From contig CM046348.1 in assembly GCA_025403435.1 (NCBI GenBank), positions 10,596,606-10,660,605 of the forward strand: DNA of 64,000 bases. Reading direction: 5' to 3'. The DNA comes from Artocarpus heterophyllus. Taxonomy: Eukaryota > Streptophyta > Magnoliopsida > Rosales > Moraceae. Numbering within the stretch: the stretch's first letter is position 1; the number at the start of each line of letters is the position of its first letter. The position numbers and the translations under genes were made by a program. Shown in pieces: positions 58,947 to 64,000 of this stretch. The notes beneath the pieces were generated by a model. It saw only the letters and a list, made by a program, of their open reading frames with translations, did no database searches and was not told the origin of the DNA.

Positions 58947-60363
58947 CACATCCAACAACCCTGTTTCCTCTTCCTCTAGGGTTTGAGTTTGCTCTTTAAA
59001 TTTTATATCATTAATTGAAAAAGAAATAATTTGTAAACTATTCTTTGTGGTTTGATTAATTTTGAAAAAAGGTTTGTGGCTCGGAGTTTTTTTTTTTAAT
59101 TTATTTTTGTAAAATGGTTGGTTGATTTATGTCAAGTTGTTTTAATCTTTTGAAATAATTAATGACCATATTGATCAGTGAAGTAATTTTGGTCATTTTG
59201 CACTCAAAGGCGTTTAAAAAGGGGACGAATTTTATGAATTTTTTATGAACTATATTATTTTGTGTCAGTATGATCTACAAATTTTAAAAAGTATATGTTG
59301 TGTGTTTTAAACTATAGTATTTTTTTTTATACTCACCTTGAACCGTAAAAACATGTTGTCTTTTATACGAAATAATGCTTGTTACATAAATCAAATGGAA
59401 AAATTCACTAATTTTGTTAAACTCTTGATAAATTTAATTGAATAAGGGTTTGTTTTCTAGTTTTTTCTCTTTCTTTTCTTGTTTTGGGACAATTACTCAA
59501 AGGGCATAAAGATTTTGGAACAAAACAAATTCTTTTGGAGCGAAGGACATTTTTAAAAACTCCAATCTTGTCTCTAATCTTAAATCAAATTAAAATTTTA
59601 CAATTATGTTTAAAAAAAGGCATTTCAAGGTTTGGGGGTAAATATGAAGACATGTTATAGTTTAGGAGACACGTTTACACAAGTAAGACTATGTTTAAAA
59701 TAAATATTAATATCAATTTTATATCTGTCATTAAAAAAATATAAAAGTAGTATTTTTGATGTATTATGCTATTGTGTGCTTAATACATAATATTATTTAA
59801 AATATTATATTTGTATTTTCTCGTAATTAAACCTTACAACTTGAAAAAATAAACCATTAATATTACAATAATTATAATCATTAAAGCAAAACAAGTCCAT
59901 CTATTCAACTGAATTTAGCATTAAAAAAACATCAATAATGACATAGCATTCCGAATATTTTTTTTGCACTCAAATATTAATTAGCACATTGAAGGCTAAC
60001 GTTCGCAAACGATGGTAAAAAAATTATCAAATGTCAATTCACCATGCCATTGGAACGTCAAATTAGCAAGTTGACTTTAACGAAGGATTCGTAAAAATTA
60101 CATGTAAAAAAAAAAAAAAGGAGAGACGGATTTATTTGAGTTCGGGTACCAAGCAGACCAAACAGGGCAAAAACAAAGAATGCTATGCGACGATCAAAAC
60201 TTTACCTAGAGGCTGAAACGCACCGTCGTCAACTTTGGCTCTCCGACATCTTCTCCACTGTCGCCGTCGGCTGTCACTGGTTATTCCTCTACGGCCACAT
60301 CTGATTCTGTTTGAATATAAATACTAATCTAACTGCTGGGGTTAGGGTTGTTTGTGCTCACAA
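58947..60363. other. Intergenic DNA and 5' flank of the J-domain gene
   Basis: No gene seen. AT-rich with a poly-A tract near 60105. The stretch 60180-60363 is less AT-rich and probably contains the promoter and leader of the following gene. Confidence 0.5.
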
Positions 60364-63300
60364 ATGGCAAGGGAGAAGAAGAATAAGAAGAGGAGGCATT
60401 CCGAGGAATCGGGCGATGATGATTCTTCTTCGCCGGAGGATAGCTCCAATTTCTCGAGGCGATCCTCGAAGAGTCGTCGCCGGCACCGCCACAGAAGCGA
60501 TGGAAGTTCAAGGAGAGAGAGGGAAGAGAAAAGGAGAAGGCGTAGAGAGAGAAGGGAGAGGGAGAGAAACAGGAGGAAATTGAGAAGGAGCGGCGATTCT
60601 TCTGAGTCCGAGTCCGAGTCTTCGAGTGATGGTGATTCGGAAAATCCCCAATTTGTGGCCCAAGAATTGTTGAAAGAATTCCCTAATGTTGGAAACGACT
60701 TAAAGCAGGTATTTTTGCCCTAAAACTAAAAGCACCGATTCGTTTTTCACGATTGATAAATGACAAAACTTCATTTTTCATTTTTTTTTTGTGGCATAGC
60801 TTTTGCAAATGATCGATAACGGGCAAGCTGTCGATATAAAGGGCATATCTGAAAAATCCCTAATTAAGCATCTAAAGAAGTTGTTTGTATCGTTAAAGCT
60901 TAAGGAGAATGGTGATAAAGTATTTTTACTTCCTTCAAATGTTCGTCCCACTTTGGATGTTGTTGGACCCCTATTGAACACTTCTACAGAACCAAAAAGT
61001 GAACAACTTGATCGTTCCGTACCATTGGATGACACAAATCCAGCTCCGGATCGTGAACGCAGGCAAGAGATAAATGGTAAGGATATCAATGTGGCATGCC
61101 CAGAAGATGATGCGGCTGGTCCGAAAAGAAGGTGAACAAGAGTACTCATTGTTTACGTCTCTTAGCACCTCATTTTCCTGTCAGTTTGATTTACATAATA
61201 TGGACTTGTTTGTAATCATGTCCTGTCAGGATAATTGGCCCTGCAATGCCCTCGGCCGAGTTACTAGCCGCTGCTGCTAAATTAACGGAAGCACAAGCTG
61301 AGCTAAGGTTCTTCTTCTTCCTCATTTCTCATGTCAAGAATTGCTATTCCCATTTATTTCAAATAGGGTAGATGACCTTTTTTCTTTTGGTAACTTCTAT
61401 CACAAATATACAGAGAAGCCGATTTGGAAGAAGATACTGAAATATTTATTGGACCTCCACCACCTGCAATGGTTGCTGAAGCTGCATCAGCAAATGAAGC
61501 AGAGCGATTCGAAGAGGTATCATGGTGCAACTTATATGCTTATCAATCAAACTTTATAAAGACGTTTTCAACTTTTACTGTGTCTATGCATGTTAATGTG
61601 TTCTAGGTATGTGTTTACGGTCATGTCTTTACATTACTATTATATGTGTGCATGAAAAAACAAGTCTGTGTATGAAACTAGTCCATGTCCTCCATATACC
61701 GTATGCTTCACGTTGACATCAGGTTTTTTCCAATAGTCATGACCTTTTTCTTCTTATTCTCGTCTTTATTTACGTTTCTTCTTTTACCTGTAATATAATA
61801 AGTTTTATAATCTGTTGCTTCAAAATTGTTACATTTGTGTGTGTTTCTTTATTTGTCAAAGTCATACGTAAACTTGGAGTTTATTTATTTATTTATTTTT
61901 TTCTTTTTTCTTTTAGAGAATGGTTTAACATTTCTTTTGATATCTGTTATCTGTTTGTACGATTGTATCCTGGGTGGTCTAATAATTGTGCGTGGATGCA
62001 ATACCTCATAAGATACAAGAACTCATAATATACTTGGGCATTTATCAGGTATCAAGAATTATGGGCGTTGAGGCTGACTGCCCATATGATATTTTAGGAG
62101 TGAACCAAAACAGGTCGGCAGAGAACATAAAGAAAAGGTGAGGTTTTAATCTAGGTTTTTAAAGGTTTCGTAATACTAAGAGAGCCTCGTAATACTAAGA
62201 GAGCCTTGATGTGTAAGCTTAGGTTAGTTAAGGCTTCTAATTTAATATTCTCTCTCCTAAATGTTTTTATCTCTGTAGGTATTGGAAAATCTCCCTCTTG
62301 GTGCACCCTGATAAATGTTCTCATCCTCAGGCCCACCAAGCATTTATTAAACTAAATAAAGCATTTAAAGAATTGCAAGATCCTGACAAGGTGAGCTTTT
62401 CCAGACAGACGTCTACTCCAGAGTTCAATTACTTATTTATTTATTTTTGTGCACAACCACCTTTCGTTTTGATTCTTTGTTTAGCTTGTGATTTAAAGTT
62501 CCTTTCATGTATTGATTTCCTTGTGTAGAAAAACGCACTGGATGAGAAAATCAAATTCAAGGAGGAACAGGAGAAATTTAAGGTAAAATTTTCACCCAAT
62601 TACTGGGTACAGTTATACTTAAGAATTCCTCTTTTTAACTACTGTTTTTTGCTGCTGTAGGTTGAGTTGCGAGCAATGCGTGAGGCTGCTCAATGGAGAA
62701 AATCACAAGGTCAGCTGATTTTTGCTGATATAGATTATAGAGGGTCTCTGTTAAATTTTCTGCTGGCATTTTGAGATCAGACTCTTTCGTTCAGGATATG
62801 CCATAACCATAGATAATTACACGAGTACCCTATTCTTTGGATACTTCAGGCTAAATAAACTTAAGATTTTTGGATCAGTCGAATTGTTAATTCCTGGTTA
62901 TGTCTTTCTTTTGTGGATCTCAACTCTCAATATTTCAGCATCCTGCAATTACTTATCGATCCTACTCTAAAGATGCCCAATTTTTTGGCAGGTATATCCA
63001 TGGAGGGTGATGATGAGCTCTTGGCAGAGCCAGAGATTGAAGTGAAGGTAGCACCACAGAGAGACGAGTGGATGACAACTCTACCTCCCGAAAGGAAGGT
63101 AAGTCCTCTGTTTTAATGTTTCATTGTCTTATTAAATTTATTGCCTTTATCACTACCCGAAATTAAAAAACCACATCTCATATTTGTTCACCTATACTTC
63201 AAAGTAATTGAGACTTTGTTTGGTTCACTCTAAATACTGTCAGACTATTATGTGTATAGCCTGAAGCCATGGTAATCTAGGAAATGAGTGTGATTACAAA

Positions 63301-64000
63301 ACTAGTTACAAATTACAAAAATTGGATAGCTTATGTCAATTTTAGAGCCAAATTTTGCTTTTTTTTTTTTTTTTTTTTGCTAACGCTGATGAAGTCTTAA
63401 ATCTGTTTTTTAAGTTTGTTTCTAAATTCAAGTGGGAGAAGGATGAATTTGCTTAAAAGTTTCCGTGAACAATACAAATACTCCAATGAAACATGTGAAA
63501 AGGATTTTTGTTTGGACGATTACTGAAACTATATGCAACCTATTCAAAATCTGCGGAGCTCCTAACATCCAATATTTTCTCAGCCTGGTGTAACAATGCA
63601 TTCCACGAAAGCATTTAGCAGAAGCGCAAACGAAGGACGTGGCGATACAAGTGCCTGGACGGATACCCCATCAGACAGAGCTCAAAAGGCAAAGATGAAG
63701 TATGTAGTCTCGGTTAACAATTAACATTATGGTTTTTGAAGTCTTATCATTATTTGTTTCCTTCCAGCACAAAGACTTACAACCGCTTTTGGTTTCCCAT
63801 GGTAGTTATCTAGAAGCATATAATGAGGCGACGGCACTGGCTTCAAACGAAGTACAGAAGCGTTCAGATGCAGATTTAGTGGACAAGTATAACAAAGAGA
63901 AACGATCAAAATCGTTGGTGCAAAAGCACCAAGAAGAAAGAGGTGCTGGTCGTTCGAATAAAAAATCGGCACAGAAAGTAGAGAAGGAAGAGTGGGTGGG
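60364..64000 (+). CDS. J-domain protein with GPALPP/DUF3752-type regions, 3' end outside window
   Basis: Eleven exons seen: 60364-60708, 60800-61131, 61230-61307, 61414-61516, 62049-62137, 62279-62390, 62529-62582, 62661-62709, 62992-63098, 63584-63699 and 63806 to beyond 64000. All are GT-AG and in phase, at least 526 residues. The N-terminus is a highly charged Arg/Ser/Glu region (about 1-100) like nuclear splicing-related proteins. IIGPAMPSAELL (about 228) and FIGPPPPAMV (about 266) are GPALPP-type motifs. The J domain (about 296-350) has CPYDILGV and an intact HPD in VHPDKCSHPQA (about 324), so it should stimulate an Hsp70. EWMTTLPPERK and the GDTSAWTDTPSDRAQKAK block (about 410-460) resemble DUF3752. 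Probably a nuclear co-chaperone; the exact role is not known to me. The Arabidopsis counterpart may be At1g65280 (from memory). Confidence 0.88.

Noticed and set aside
1..64000. tRNA, rRNA or other RNA genes
   Set aside because: I looked for obvious tRNA A/B-box folds and rRNA blocks and saw none; a covariance-model scan would be needed to exclude small ones.

Overview
This is nuclear DNA from a dicot plant. The genes have many short exons with GT-AG introns and T-rich intron tracts. Intergenic DNA is A+T-rich and full of nested retrotransposons, MITE-like fragments and (AT)n/(TTA)n microsatellites. Nothing looks bacterial or organellar. The species cannot be fixed from the sequence alone.

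Layout. 1-11.4 kb: a tandem pair of single-exon family GH81 endo-beta-1,3-glucanase genes. The first (247-2493) is intact. The second (from 4906) has a nonsense codon, and a 2.4 kb insertion separates its last codons and 3' flank. 11.4-22 kb: a very young, apparently complete Ty1/copia element (12029-21732). It has 2035-bp LTRs, a 5-bp target duplication and one open gag-pol frame, and it sits inside an older repeat. 22-28 kb: an older, decayed copia element (22873-27786) with 252-bp LTRs. 28-30.9 kb: AT-rich DNA with foldback elements.

31.0-35.7 kb: an 8-exon proline-rich extensin-like receptor kinase (PERK). 37.1-41.2 kb: a 9-exon TMEM33/Pom33-family membrane protein gene. Its third intron holds a TRIM-like retroelement, and the end of its fifth exon is duplicated inside the next intron. 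41.2-45.3 kb: AT-rich DNA with an RNase H-like relic and MITEs. 45.3-49.0 kb: an 11-exon isoprenylcysteine methylesterase (ICME). 50.2-58.9 kb: two 2.1-kb direct repeats flanking the 3' remnant of a minus-strand Ty3/gypsy chromovirus with a 3.7-kb LTR. 60.4 kb to the end: the first 11 exons of a J-domain protein that also carries GPALPP-type motifs and probably a DUF3752 region; it runs off the window.

The genes do not form a pathway or operon. From memory, GH81 and ICME are neighbours in Arabidopsis (At5g15870/At5g15860), and an ICME-like gene lies beside a TMEM33-family gene (At3g02410/At3g02420). The window therefore looks like an ancestral block whose pieces were split between duplicated segments in Arabidopsis. 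I found no clearly new biological system. The most unusual items are the TRIM-derived composite with terminal inverted repeats and a 9-bp flanking repeat, the hairpin-forming GGCAGGCC clusters shared by two retroelement classes, and the duplicated exon end in the TMEM33 gene.
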